In this document: positions 43,850-56,700 of the stretch, piece by piece
How the letters are laid out: each line of letters starts with the position of its first letter
Position numbering within the stretch: position 1 is the first letter of the stretch
DNA from: Inonotus obliquus
Taxonomy: Eukaryota > Basidiomycota > Agaricomycetes > Hymenochaetales > Hymenochaetaceae
Length of the DNA stretch: 64,000 bases
Direction: 5' to 3'
NCBI GenBank assembly: GCA_032164295.1
Contig: JAJHTX010000012.1
Span: 1,116,001 to 1,180,000, forward strand
Translations under genes and position numbers: made by a program
Notes under the pieces: model-generated
Told to the model about the DNA's origin: nothing
What the model saw: only the letters and a program-made list of their open reading frames with translations
Database searches by the model: none

Positions 43850-45345
43850 ATGTCCATCTCAGCCGAGGAGCTCAAGGCCTCTCTCGAGGGACACAACACA
43901 GACTTTGAAGATCTACTACGACTCATCCCCGCCAAATATTACCTTGTTCCCGAAAATAATGGCGACTATGTACGTGAAACGGTGATTGCACACTACTCAT
44001 CGTGGAACACTCGCTCACGAGTTGTTAGACATCCAAGTATCAAAAGAATAGCAAAAAGCAAAAGGCGCCGAAGCAGGCCATAAAAGAGGCTAGCAAGAAG
44101 GCGAAGCGCGACAAGGTGTGTATTGGGTTGTGTTCTCTTCGAACGGTTCACAATAATACTAATACTACTTTTGTTGAAAGCTTGACCCAGCGAATAACAA
44201 AAGTATAATCGAATTGCAAGAGGAAGCGGCCGCTTTGAAGAAGAAGAATACTAGCACGTTGAAAGGAAAGAAGTGTAAAGCCAGACAAGTTGCCGATGAC
44301 GATGACGAAGAAATGGATGAAGCAGGACCGGGCGTCGACGGCATCGGCCTTGAAATTGACATGGATCAAATGGCCGTCGACACTGACAATGATGACTCCG
44401 AGAATGACCACGAGCCCCAAAAGACGAAGAAGGACAAACCAGTGGAGTTCAAACCAATGGAAGCACCCACAAGCATAGAAACTCTCCGTTCAAAACTTCG
44501 AGCTCGAATGGATGAGCTTCGTCAAAAGAATCATCGCAAAAGCAATACTGCCAGTATAGGAGGAGAGGTGGGAAGCAAAGATGAGTTATTAGAGGAACGA
44601 AGGAAACAACGTGCTGCGTTACGCGAAAAAAGGAGGAAAGAGACGAAGGAGAAGAAAAGAAGGGAAGAGGAGGAAAAGAAGAAGAAAGGGAAGGAGAGGG
44701 AGAAACAATCGACGACGGGTGGTTCGAATGCTAAAGTACGTTAAGACGCCCCTATCTCTATCCTTCGTTAAATATCGATACTAACTTCATATACTGCAGA
44801 ACCAACTCCTCGTCCCAGACGCATCCCACCCCTCCGCCTCCAATAACGCTCCCAATCAAACAACCATCGCTTTCTCTTCTCTCTCAGGCAGCAAACCCCA
44901 CCTCCCAAAATCTCTCAAAACCCCCTCCAACCCCTCCCTCGCACTCTCCCACCTCCAATCCCACCAAACAACCCTCTCCTCCCTCCCCTCCTCAAAACGT
45001 ACCCAAATTTCCTCCCAAGAACAATACACCAAAGCCACCGCTCGTCTCTCAGGCGTGAAAATCCACGACGATCCGCAACGTTTAGCTAAAGCTGCTAAAA
45101 GGAGGGAAAAGGAGAAGGAGAAGGGTAAGAAGGAATGGGAGAAGAGGAAGGAAGAGGTTGTTAAAGCTCAGGCGGCTAGACAGAAGAAGAGAACGGATAA
45201 TATTGCTATGAGGAATGAGAAGAGGAAGAGCAAGGGGAAGGGGAAAGGGAAAGGACAGAAGAGACCCGGGTTTGAAGGGAAGAGTTTTGGTACGGGGACA
45301 TCCAAGAAGGCTGGAGCGTCGAGCAAAGAGAAAGGGCGAAAGTAA
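43850..45345 (+). CDS. RRP14: ribosome biogenesis protein Rrp14 (SURF6 family)
   Basis: A nucleolar protein needed for both ribosomal subunits. Four exons (43850-43969, 44029-44115, 44181-44735, 44800-45345), all joined in phase 0, give 435 residues. The N-terminal Rrp14 domain reads ELKASLEGHNTDFEDLLRLI followed by PAKYYLV, then SKYQKNSKKQKAPKQAIKEA and LDPANNKSI. The SURF6 domain has ETLRSKLRARMDELRQ, LLEERRKQRAALREKRRKE and VKIHDDPQRLAKAAKRREKE. The C-terminus is a long lysine-rich tail. The start at 43850 is preferred to in-frame positions upstream because it matches the family N-terminus. Confidence 0.92.
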
Positions 45346-45666
45346 AGCTTACGAATGTTGTTTTCGATCATCATAATGACAATGCCAGATTTTACATTCG
45401 ACAAAATTCATGCATTTGAATTCGGGATTGAGATTGTGGATAGTGCATTCTAATGAAAACAATAAGTAAACGATAACGATAAATGTTACAACAAATGTAC
45501 AGCAGAAATATTGCGACCGATGATAGATTTTTGAAATATGCTAGATCTAGATAGCAAACGTTTAACCTTACTTTTCCTTCCAGCAAAGAAGAAGACATCA
45601 AAAAGGAGATAGACAAATCAAAACAAAACAAAACAGAAAATAAATCATTGAAAGCTTCGATCCATA
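45346..45666. other. convergent 3' intergenic region
   Basis: AT-rich sequence between two facing stop codons; nothing else is seen. Confidence 0.6.
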
Positions 45667-47313
45667 TCATGCGGAAGCCTGGACTCTGATGGAAGGTTGC
45701 GCGTGAACATTGATGTCGCTCAAGAACCTTGACGGCGGAAACGTATCCAACCCTTCTCTCCCGCAGTTGAGATCGCGCTGCAACAACCCAAAAGTCCCAA
45801 ATCGCGAAACTTCAGCAATGTCGTTCATAGCAACGTCCATGGAACTCTTCTGAGGCAACGTCGCGGCCGTTCGCACAGTCTGTTCCGATCGAAAGCGGAA
45901 TAAAGCGCGACGACGCGTAGATGCCGAGTAGTCCAAAAGTGAGCGAGTAGGTCGTAAGCCCTGGTTGACGCCAATACTCGTAGCTGTCATCGGTGAAGGA
46001 AGGCATTGCGGGTCAAAAGCTCGAGCAAGCGAATTATCATGAGGAGCTTCAGGATTGATGTCAGGCTTCTTCGCATCTTCGTCTTCTGGGAAGATAAGGA
46101 ACTCGCTCATGAGCTGACGCGTTTCCTCGTCCAGATCGTCATCGTGTTCCATGGCTTCCTCTTGAAGACGTAAATTCGCTGCGAGAGCACGTTCGCGTTC
46201 GTCTTCCGCAGCGCGCTGAGTAATGGCTCTTGCGACGTCCGGTTGAGGATAAACATAGTCAGGAACAAAGATTTGAGGTACGGGATTGGGCTCGCTTCCA
46301 GCTACATCTTTCCCTGCGGGCGCTGCTTGAGCTTTCGGATTTCCCTCGGGCAACGTGATGTCAGTGTTACTTCCTGCTAGAATTCCCTCCACAATTTCAC
46401 GTCTGAAAAGATGCTCCGACAAAGGGTTTTCTTCAACGGTAGCGTTGACTTGCATCGGCAATATAGTCTCAACACGCCGCTTCTTCCGCGATTCGGCTGT
46501 CGCCTTATTCGAGTCTGGTCGACGGGCCCACGTCTTCGGCTTCTCGGTCCGTCGAACTCTGGCACTTGACTTTGAGCTTGAATACCTTCTTGATTCCGCT
46601 TTTGCAGGTTCTCTATCCTTGACCTTTTCCGATTCCGGGTCGTTGGGAAGAACTTTTGAAGGAGGAGGTGCCCAGCTGCTCAGGTCTACATCAACGAAAG
46701 GATGTGGGTCGTCTTGCGGAGGCTCCCAGCCATTAATCTCAGTAACGTACAATCGGCGACCACCTACAATCACCATGCCAAAGCGGTTCTCAAAATCAGA
46801 TGGTAGCCCTTGGCCTGCCTTCGGCAAGTTGGGATGGAAGCCTTGATCCTGTGGAGTTTTGTAGCTGTCGAAGAGAGGATCCTTAACACCAAAGGAAGGG
46901 ATTGCTGAATCGATTGGTTGAGATAAGCCTAGTGAAGCTGGAGGTATATGACTTGGAGTACCGAATGGCACGCCAGGTGATTGTGGAAAGTACGAAATTT
47001 GACTAATAAACGAGTCATCCACTTCTGTTGTGCCTTCTGAACCAAACGGCGAACTCTCTGCGCTCGACAAAGTATCGGGTGTGAGAAATGGTGAACCAAG
47101 AAAACCAGCGGAACTGAGTTGACTCAAATTTGCTGCACTTTCGATCTGCTGGCGAAGATAAGTAGAGCTAAACGGCCTTTCCGTGCTCGAAAAAGGGATC
47201 AGGCCATTCATAAAATCGGGAGGTTCGTCCTTGACACAACCAGGGTCTTGATAAGATAAAAGCGGGGTTGGAGGACGAGAATCGAAAACAGAATGCAAGA
47301 ACGAAGAGGACAT
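45667..47313 (-). CDS. uncharacterised protein, 548 residues, intronless
   Basis: A single open frame with no need for introns. I do not recognise a family. The first ~180 residues are rich in S, P and F (PFLTPDTLSSAESSPFG). Residues ~180-195 form a more ordered stretch (FGMVIVGGRRLYVTEINGWE). A basic patch follows (RRYSSSKSSARVRR, ESRKKRRVE), which could be a nuclear localisation signal. Around 365-410 is an acidic helical region (LQEEAMEHDDDLDEETRQLM). The layout of acidic, basic and S/P-rich parts would suit a nuclear regulator, but no DNA-binding domain is visible. The same strand carries another uncharacterised gene upstream. Confidence 0.75.
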   Translation of the reverse strand: MSSSFLHSVFDSRPPTPLLSYQDPGCVKDEPPDFMNGLIPFSSTERPFSSTYLRQQIESAANLSQLSSAGFLGSPFLTPDTLSSAESSPFGSEGTTEVDDSFISQISYFPQSPGVPFGTPSHIPPASLGLSQPIDSAIPSFGVKDPLFDSYKTPQDQGFHPNLPKAGQGLPSDFENRFGMVIVGGRRLYVTEINGWEPPQDDPHPFVDVDLSSWAPPPSKVLPNDPESEKVKDREPAKAESRRYSSSKSSARVRRTEKPKTWARRPDSNKATAESRKKRRVETILPMQVNATVEENPLSEHLFRREIVEGILAGSNTDITLPEGNPKAQAAPAGKDVAGSEPNPVPQIFVPDYVYPQPDVARAITQRAAEDERERALAANLRLQEEAMEHDDDLDEETRQLMSEFLIFPEDEDAKKPDINPEAPHDNSLARAFDPQCLPSPMTATSIGVNQGLRPTRSLLDYSASTRRRALFRFRSEQTVRTAATLPQKSSMDVAMNDIAEVSRFGTFGLLQRDLNCGREGLDTFPPSRFLSDINVHAQPSIRVQASA

Positions 47314-47839
47314 CGTATGAGCGAGAAGAGATGATAGACAGCAAAACGACGTGCAAGATGAACGAGGAGGCTGAAGGAGAAGAAAGGAGTCAAGTATGGA
47401 TTCTGGTCAAGAGAGAGAGAAGAAGATCGCCAAGGCTGACGCGCGGTGAAAAAAGCACGTGCTCGCGCAAGTTCCGTTGACTCGGATTCGGTACCGCTTT
47501 GCGTTAAGCCAAGAGAATGGAGTGGACACAAATCAGATGCTATTTGCATTCCAACAAAACGAAAAGTGTTCATCATGGGATCGTAAGCATCAGTAGGACA
47601 TGAGGCAAAAATAGCAAAATAAAAGAGAGGCGCGATGCGCTGATAGGTATAAGAAGAAGCTGACAACGGATTGGCTCAAGGAGGATAGAAGTTGAGTGTT
47701 TGTGAAGGGGATACAAATCGACGGACAAGAGACAACAACGAATAGCTAGTGTAAGACAAGGCAAACAACAAAGGAGATAAAGCATAACAAAACGACAAAA
47801 GGAATCCCTCACGGAAAAATGTTCAAATTCACGCAATGC
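47314..47839. other. intergenic region between two minus-strand genes
   Basis: 526 bp upstream of the 548-residue gene and downstream of the 839-residue gene. It presumably holds a promoter and a 3' UTR; no distinct element was recognised. Confidence 0.55.
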
Positions 47840-50439
47840 TCATCGTTGTCTTTCCTGGTCAAAGAATGCAACAAGCTCACCAACAGGAACTTTCCTACCC
47901 CGTTCGAATTTCGGAATCCTGGGTGTTCTAGGCTCCTGTTCCTTCAACACAAGTGGATCAACAAATCGACCATTTCCGCTAGGCACAGAAATGCCCAGAC
48001 CAATACGATCGATCGACTTGGAGCGCACGCGAGGGCGGAGAGGCGCAATGGGTGATGGTGAGGCGTTCGGTGAATCCATTGCGGAGAGCATACCAAGACT
48101 GAACCCTTTGGGTGGTCCGTAGCTGGACTGTGCGCGAATGCGGCTGCCTGGCGATTCTCGGGGAGGAGTCGTAGTAGAATTTCCGCGGCGAAGAGTGTCA
48201 TTTGGCATTGTTGGTGGATTCGCAATCCGAGAGTCCGACCTTCCAATCGTGTCATCGCGGGAATGTCCAATTGCCCGTGCTTCTGCATTGCTGTCTTCAG
48301 ACGTCTCAGAACTCGAGCCTCTACGGTCGTCATCATCATCAAACACATCCTTTCCCGAGACAGGTGATGCAGAGAAGGTCGCGCGCTGACGCCAATCGTA
48401 ATCATCCGTTTCTGGAGCACTTGCACTTGCGATAGGCTGCCCCAGTGCAACCGTGTATCGTTTATGCGGTGTCGGACTGATATTCGGTTGTCGATGGCCA
48501 CTAGAAACTGGAGAATGCCCGGCAGGGGATTTATTATTAGGGCTGAGAGCGCGGATAGTCGAGCTCTCTTGACGACTGGGTAAACCCGGCGTACTCGGAG
48601 TAGAAGACTGAGAGTCCTGGAACATCGAGGAAGTGCCTGAAGGTAGTCCAGCAATAGACAATGGGCGCTTCCGCGTAGCTTCTGTTAGTGAAGGTGGGGG
48701 AGAATTTGTCGGAGACAGAACATCCTGCTTAGTTGGTATCGATCCGGGAGGTGAGGTATAGTCACCAGTAGGGTATGGTAGGCGAGTGCGCCCAGAACCT
48801 GTTGAGAGTACAGAGGAAGAACGCTGGGCGGTCGGAGGAGACGTGGGCTCCTTAGGACGCACAGAAGCAGTAGTAGATGTTGGGCGTGGAGTACTGACGG
48901 GTATGGTAGGCAATGATCTCGGTGCAATTGACGCTGGAGTGGGCGGTACAGCTGGTACCTGACCAGAGCTTGAGTTGGATGTCACCTGGGGTGCGGCAGC
49001 GGGGCCAGGGACGGACTCTGGAGGCAAGGCAGCATGCGAGGTATACTTTGAGTGTCCGACAGCGACATTTCGTGCAGGCCCCGACGCCAAGTTCAGAGGG
49101 GCAGTCATCAGTTTTGCCATTTCACGCCCTAGTTCTCCAACACGACCTTGCAATTCCACAAGCTCTTCACGAATTTCAGCAAATTCGTTGTCCCTTCCGC
49201 TAGCCTCGTCCTCGTCCGAATGGAAGCTAGACTTTTCGCTCTCCTTGGTGCTATTCAAACTGCGTGCGGCTGCTTCCTCTTCGCGTGCAGCCTCCGCAGC
49301 CAGCTCTTCCTCCTTCTCCTTCTCCTTTTCCACGAGCCAGCGCTCAACGTCGCTCATTCTATCCTCCAGAGCTCGAACGTGGGAGACGGTCCATCTTTCT
49401 AACTTTTCAAAACGTCTGGCAACAGTCAATAGTGTTTCTGGGACGTCAAGAACACCTTCACTACTGAATTGCGCATAAAGCGGAGGGCCATCGCGTGTCG
49501 AGTCGATCGACCGGCCTGGGGATGGTGTCATAAATCCATTTTGTGCTACCGGGCGGGGCGGTGTTACGGGTTCAGAGGCAGCAGCAGATGCACCTAGGCT
49601 GAGGAAAGCAGGATTACTGAACTTCCGTGATGGTGTATCACATTCCAGTTCTTTGTCCTTTTCTTTTTCCTTGCCCCTCTTCTTTTCCTTTTCTTTTGCC
49701 TTCGTTTCCTGGATAATTTGCTGAGCAGGAGTCAAAGGCTCTTTTGTCGGAGTGAGTTTGTTCTTGACGGCCGTAAACCAGTTGTCTTTCTCCTTCGGTG
49801 AGGAAGATGGAGAAGTCCGAGAGGAGACCATCGTTTGAGAACGCGGTGGAGGAGGCTGCAATGGTTGACCTTGGGTTGGCTTCTCCATCATGGCAAACAC
49901 CCCATCTTCGACCATTCTTCTCTCCTCCTCCTCGCGTCTCATGATCATCTCTGCTTCACGTCTGCTTCTCTCCCTCTCCCTTTCAGCTTCAGCCTCTAGC
50001 TCGGCTTGAGTAGGAAGATGCTGAGAATTCCGCGATCCGGCGCTCCCGACCAGAGCCCCGACACGATGCGCAAACTCCGAGGCAAACTTAGTTATAGATG
50101 GACTCGGGGAGGAAGGATCCCGACCCCATTGCCCGTCGTCCTCGTCCGAACCATCCTCACTGACATCATCTGGAGTATAGCTATTACGGAGCGGGGAGGG
50201 AGGTCGACGCGTAGATCGTCTTGCATCGACCGGCTCAGGCTATAAATAACGCAACGAAAAACATCCGGTTATGCATGAACAATATTTCATCGATATAAGG
50301 TGATTGATTTGGGACTCACAATATCAATTGGAGCGGGCGGCGGTGGCACACGATAGGGTCGTTTTCTCTCCGCCTTATCTCTTGCATCCGGTGGAGGCTC
50401 AAGATTGCTCGTCGAAGATTTATGCGAAGAAGATGCCAT
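47840..50439 (-). CDS. uncharacterised proline/serine-rich coiled-coil protein
   Basis: Two exons (50439-50320 and 50239-47840, phase 0) give 839 residues. Not a family I can name. The N-terminus has a proline run (RVPPPPAPIDIPEP) and an acidic stretch. A charged helix follows near residue 115-150 (EAEAERERERSRREAEMIMR). A second coiled-coil region occurs around residues 290-400 (FEKLERWTVSHVRALEDRMS, VEKEKEKEEELAAEAAREEE, IREELVELQGRVGELGREMA). The last ~430 residues are S/P/T-rich and low in complexity, ending with a short conserved-looking tail PRIPKFERGRKVPVGELVAF. The build resembles scaffolds of the cell cortex or actin patches, but that is a guess. Confidence 0.75.
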
Positions 50440-51724
50440 CGATTAGCGGTCGGGCAGCGTGGCTATCTTCTTCACGAACGAAAATCGAAGAGATCCTAAG
50501 TCACGCTTATGCTCCTAAGACGAGATACAGTCGTAGAACGCGTCAAACGCGCGTAGACAACACAGAAAATCGCATACGATGACGGGCGCGACGACCTAGG
50601 CCCCTAGAACAAGGAAGAGATGTGAGTTGACGATAGCGGTCGTTGTAGAAGATGCCTACGGGCGGCGACTGCAAATTCTGAAGTGAGAAGTGAGAGTATT
50701 TCCCACGACTACATCTTCGAATTAACCTTAAGCAAATTCTTATACTCACTACAGTTACCACTGAACTCACTGAGCATAGTACTGACTACAGACTACTAAG
50801 AAATGCGTAGACCCCGGTGAGCACTGTATCTGTCACCTTCCTCGTAGTTGATGTCGAGGCCTGCGCGTAAAACTTTCAACAATTTCGCTCCGTCACACGG
50901 AAGTTGGATGGTTTACCCACAGCACGTCGCAAGAAGACCGTGATGAAATTTCGGCATCCTCAACGTGTCCTTCGAGGAGACTTGCATGCCTACAGGCTAT
51001 AACAGTCGACTGGTCCGGCACAGATTTGAATTTTTCAATGGTCTCTTCTTTCTTTATCGCATCCCTGATCCTCCAGACATCCAGAGTCCGGAAGAGTTAT
51101 CGGAGGGGTGAATTTCGATCCTCCATCGCCTCATCTCTCGGCTACACACGACAGATTCCTCAAGATCTCAAGTCAAGTACGGATATTCGTTGCCGAGGCA
51201 AGTATCGCCATGATGGTGGAAAGACTTGTGCTTCTCGATCGAACTATCTCGCTCGTGGAAGGAGTACTCATTGGGAAAGCGCTTCTGTTCTGTGAATGAC
51301 CAGAGCGTCTTATTTAGTTCTAGGATGGCACTGTTTTCCCCGGTTTTTATCCTCCATACTCTGATCATCCCGACTCGCATCGTTTTGGATCCACACCCGA
51401 TAGTTGATTGGTCGATATCATGTCGATCCCCCAAGCCAAATGACTACCATCACTGCCTTCATTAGCCAACACAGGGCGATCAACAAGTTTGTTCCTGCCG
51501 TGCTGAAGCGTTTTCCCCATAAGCGTAGTCTATCTAGCTGCATGCTATGTTTGACCAAGACCTCTTATTCCTCCACGGCTTCTCAAACCCTTCCGCTCTC
51601 TTTCTTCATCACCGTCGAGCGCCAGCTGCACCGCCGTAGGTCTTCTGGCGATCTCTGCTGCGTTTGTTGCGCTCTAGACTGACAGTATTTCTGGCCTATC
51701 AGTGCTACACAATACTGTTGCGAC
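50440..51724. other. 1.3-kb gene-free region
   Basis: Lies between divergent genes. Open frames at 51026-51299 in two overlapping frames show no recognisable domain and no start context; a decayed gene is possible. I see no repeat or RNA gene. Confidence 0.45.
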
Positions 51725-53054
51725 ATGTACCGCCGGCTGGCGCTGCTGACAATCCCATTCTTTTCAACGCCGCTCATTCTCGCGCTTTCTTACAATGTTA
51801 CGATCGATGACCAGATGGGAGATCCAACGACGGGTCGGTCGGTCGTCTATTACCCTACAGGTGCATGGAGCGATGGACAGACATGTCGGCCATGCACTGC
51901 TCAGCCATCGCTCGAAATTGTACACATGGGCACGTGGAAAGACAGCACCTTCGAGCCTCCAGAAGACCCAGATGAACCTCCAGCGATCCGCACGGCTTCG
52001 GTATCCTTCATAGGTGAATTCACGGTTTTGAGGCTCACTTTAATATAGAACATCAGAGTCGCTAACGTGATGGACTGGGTAGGAACCGCTGTATATGTGA
52101 ATTGTATTCTGACGGGCTCACGGTCTCATCCAAACGGGAATACGGACTTGACTTTCACTATCGACGACGAGATCATGGGCACTTTCAAACGGGTGCCAGA
52201 CGGTGATAATTCCTATCTTCACGTCACAGTATTCTCGTGGACTGGTCTCAGTAATTCTGTACATACTGTAACTATTGAATCTGGGCATGGTGGAGAAAGG
52301 GTACTTATTCTGCTTGATTCCATCGTCTATACGTGAGTCATCATATCACCCTGTGTTTCAGCCGTTTCATTAATATTTCCCCAATGTGAAAAGTAAAGAA
52401 ATCGATCAACCGACCGTAAGCCCTCTGCTACCTAGCATAACGCTCAACGATAACCAAGCTGGAATGTCAACTTCCGGAGCCAACGTATCCACCACCTCTT
52501 CGTCTACAAACACAGCAACAATCGCCGGGTCCGTTGTTGGAGGACTCGTTGCAATAACCGCCATCCTAGCTATCTCCTTCTTCTGCTATCGAAGACAAAA
52601 AAGTCCGAGAGGTGGTGTACGCTTCATGTTGGATACTGCGGATGTAAGCAGTCCGGTGTCGCCCTATACACAATACTCGTCCTACCCCAGCTCGCCAAGT
52701 CGAGTATACCAAGAAGATCGCAGACCACCATTCGTTATAGGCTCTGTGAGTGTGCCGACGCTTTCACCGGGTGACTCCGTCTCGCAGACAAATGACTCTG
52801 ATAATACGTCGGATTGGACGAGTGCTTCTGGCAAGGATAGGCCGGGAAGAACTTATCGGGAGCGTGCCCATGCGTTTGCCCAATCTAGAGGGCGGACCAG
52901 CGTAGTAACGATGAAAGTGCAGAATGTGACAGACGCAGACTTACAGGAGATAGAAGGGGGTAGTGAAATTCTTCCTCCAGCGTACACTCCTTCGAGGAGG
53001 CATCGTCCTTTCCTTGAGAAGGAAAAGTCATGTGTGGACTCGAAGGCGGTATAA
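51725..53054 (+). CDS. single-pass membrane protein with extracellular beta-rich domain
   Basis: Three exons (51725-52013, 52083-52332, 52394-53054) close in phase and give 399 residues. A signal peptide is visible (residues 1-22, LALLTIPFFSTPLILALS). The ectodomain (~23-180) begins YNVTIDDQMGD and contains SVSFIG joined to TAVYVNCILTG and TFTIDDEIMGTF, as in the lectin-like ectodomains common in agaric membrane proteins. A Ser/Thr-rich stalk leads to a transmembrane helix (TIAGSVVGGLVAITAILAIS) followed by the basic stop FCYRRQK. The cytosolic tail is S/P-rich with PPAYTPSRR. Ligand and role are unknown; a cell-surface sensor or adhesin is possible. Confidence 0.75.
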
Positions 53055-53746
53055 AACCATCTGTATTGTATCAGTAACTTTTCTCAGATTTTTCTTCGCT
53101 TTTGGTTTCGTGGCAAGAAGCTATTTCTTTCAGATTACATGAATTTCGATCAATTTCATAACTCCTCCAAAGTTCTGATTCTACCCCTCTCTTCTGTTCT
53201 TGCTTTGGATTAACCTGCGTTCCACCTTCTACCCTTTCGAGGTCCCTGGAAGGAGCTAGCTAACGCTGTGTCTTTTACTATTCCTGAGCCATCGTGATGA
53301 TAAATTTGGTACAAACTGAATTGAGAGGAGGCTGTAAAGAAAAGACTCTGGCTCATAAGGGTAAGGCTTCCTGATTGGGAGAGTTGTGGCGAGTCACGCG
53401 TGGCGATGATCACAGATCAGTGACCGGTCCATTGTACGTAACGACTGTGTGACTATATTCATCCGGATCCGTCACGGTCTCCCGGTCATACCATACTTAC
53501 TCACTCTCATACACCAACAGCAGCCTCCATCTTACTCTCTCTCAAGTTTCTGGTATAACTGGTCTGCTTTACGCGCTGAGCTGAGGCATCGTTGTAATAG
53601 GATCAGAGTCTCACTAAGCTCCGGTTCTTCGTAATCAGCCAACGTGAATAACCCCCGAACACAGCACGTTATCTTGTCGTCCTACGTCGCCTACACTGCT
53701 ATCACTCACACACGAGCATACGCGTCACTCTGAAGCTCAGATAACC
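53055..53746. other. intergenic region upstream of ATG1
   Basis: 692 bp holding the 3' UTR of the membrane protein gene and the promoter of ATG1. No gene or repeat is seen. Confidence 0.55.
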
Positions 53747-56700
53747 ATGCCACCTTCAGCCGTTCCGGCGACTCCGGCGCGAACGCCTAGTGGAGGGGGT
53801 GGGACGCCAGGCAGGAAAGCAGACAGGGTTGCGACGCGTCATATCGACGAGGAAGACATTCGACCTTATATCATTACGAGTGATCTGGGAAAGGGAAGCT
53901 TTGCGATCGTTTACAGAGGGTACAATGAGGTACAGTTAATTGTTTTCTCGTTGTTTATCCAAGACACCAGGGTCTCATGTGCCTTGCTATAGAGATCGAA
54001 GGAACAAGTTGCAATCAAGACGGTCAGTCGAAGTGGACTCTCGTCGAAACTATTCGACAATCTTCAGAGCGAGATTGATATCCTCAAGTCGCTCTCACAT
54101 CGCCATATCACGAAGCTTATCGACATTGTGGTACGTATTGCTTTGTTACTCGTGTTCTCTGCTATGTATATGCTAATTCGACCGCGTTTCGCTAGCGCGC
54201 GGAGAAGAACATCCATCTTATCATGGAATATTGCTCAGGTGGAGACTTGTCGAATTACATCAAGAAGAGAGGGAAAGTGGAAACACTGGAATATGTGCCT
54301 TCCCCTGGTGCTGCTCCGCAGTATTACCTGCATCCAAAGACCGGAGGGTTGGATGAGATAGTTGTTCGCAGCTTCTTGAGGCAACTTGGTGAGCTATTTG
54401 ATATCTCTTTGAGGAGAAGGACTTCTGACGAATTCTGCCGCATTTCAGGCCGAGCGCTTAAGTTCCTGCGGAGTCGCAATCTTATACATCGAGACATCAA
54501 ACCCCAGAATCTCCTGCTTAAACCGGCGTCTCCGGAAGAACTGGCGCGTGGTCACCCTGTAGGAGTACCGATTTTGAAGGTCGCAGACTTTGGATTTGCT
54601 CGCATGCTACCGAATGCGATGATGGCGGAAACTCTATGCGGGTCGCCACTTTACATGGCGCCTGAAATCTTGCGATATGAGAAGTACGATGCGAAGGCTG
54701 ATCTATGGAGCGTTGGTGCTGTACTCTATGAGATCACCGCGGGTCGACCTCCTTTCCGGGCGCAGAATCATATCGACCTTCTGAAGACGATTGAGCACTC
54801 GAAAGGTATTCAATTTCCTGACGAGGACCAACCAGAGGGCAAACGCGATCTCGGGATCAAGCCGGTACCGACGGACATAAAGAGGCTTATACGAAGTCTT
54901 CTGAAACGCTTCCCGGCCGAGCGTATGAGCTACGACGAGTTCTTTAACAGCACTGCACTTGTCAATTCAAAGTTTCCCCGACCACCTAAAGATAAAGATA
55001 GAGAAGGGGCATCGTCATCTGGGAGGCCGTCTAGCTCCAGATCTGGAGATAACGAAACTGTGATAATTGGTACTGTCACCAAGCGTATGAAGCCGACTGT
55101 GTTACAAGATTCACCCTTTCCTGAGAGTGATCGTGTCGCCCCACCTCCACCAATCGCTGGAGAGGCGAAAGAGGCCCGAGTCACCCCCTATGCTAGGTTA
55201 TCCTTTCGAGGGAAGAAAGGAAGTCCACCGGCCTTGCCCTTACCTGACGCTTTCGGCGGTATTCATCGGGGTGACAGGTAATTCGGCATAATTGTGCTTG
55301 GTGTTTCACTCACAGATGATTCATAGCCCTCCTTTTGACAGTGCCGTGGAGCCTATTCAGGTAGAGTCCGCGAGAAAGCTTTCTTTGGAGATTCGCACGA
55401 AAGGAAAACCTTTGTCGACGGAGGCTTCTGTCATCCCTGGAGAAAGCGAGGAAGATGGGAAGTTGCGGCGAGAATATGTCATCGTTGGTGATAATCGTGC
55501 TATCGAGTTCGATAAAGCGGTAGATGGTTGGTTGCCATTGATCACTTTGATCAACTATCTGTGTGATCTGACAAGATCTTTGAACAGAGATTACAGCTGC
55601 TCGTAGAAGACCCACACTTGAGCAGAAGGCCAGCTCTCCTACCACTGAGAAGCGAAAATCTGATCCTCCTTATGAATCATCATCACCAGTTGCTGGACCA
55701 TCAACACAAACCGTCTTTCCTCCCCCACCCAACCCATATGCTCCTCCACTTTCCGATTCTCCATCCCCGTCGCGAGGGAGTGCGTTGACTCGTGCACTGA
55801 GCATTGCGTCAAAGAAGCTCTTCGGGACGCCGACTCCGGTGACGAGTCGGTTGGGTTCTCCATATTCGTATTCCCCTGATCGCAAGCTGGAAAGGATAGC
55901 TAATGAGAAGCAGTCATCGCCGATGCGTGCTCCGCTTCTTCTGAATGGGGCGACTGGGATGATGCGTGATCCATTGGAGGAGGATCTGCTGGTGGGACTT
56001 GAGGAGCTAGCTCAGAAGACGGATGTTCTGACGAGATGGGCGGATGAGATGTATGAGTACGTCAAGGCTGTGCCTCAGAGTATGTTTCCTCCCTGTTCAT
56101 GAGAACTTTGCGCTGACGAGACAATTTCTGTCTGCCTGTAGAACCGCTTCCGTCTTCGATGAAGTTCGTGCGTATAGATGGTGAGACTGAAGCAGCCGCC
56201 GAGCGAAGACGTAACGCGATGGTCGACGCGGAGTACAATGCTGTGACCTGTATCGCGTTATACTTACTCCTCATGGCCTTTTCGCAAATTGGCATTGATA
56301 AACTTAGGTTACACCAAGAGGGCATGAAGATGCGGGATCCTGAGGGTCGATTAGAAGTGAGCGAGGGTTTTGATGATGGTTTGTATTTTATTCACGATCG
56401 TCAGAAGATCTAACTTTGACCCATCGTATTTGATTTTCATTGATAGCACTCACATGGTTTTCGTCACACTTTTTGAAATGCAATGATAGAGTCCAGCTGG
56501 TACGGACTTGGTTACCTGAGACTACTATTGATGGGCCTTCGTGGTTAGGCCAGCTTGTATATGATCGGGCGTTACAATTGGTTCGTTGTTTCCTCTACCT
56601 GCGATGGTGATGATCAATGTTAACTCATGATCTTGTATTCGTAATAGTCACGTAAGGCTGCCCATATGGAACTTGTAGATCAAGGCTCGCCAATTGACTG

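Noticed and set aside
51026..51299. Two overlapping frames of 89 and 63 codons suggesting a decayed gene
   Set aside because: I could not link either to a family or build a spliced model; kept only as a remark in the intergenic entry.
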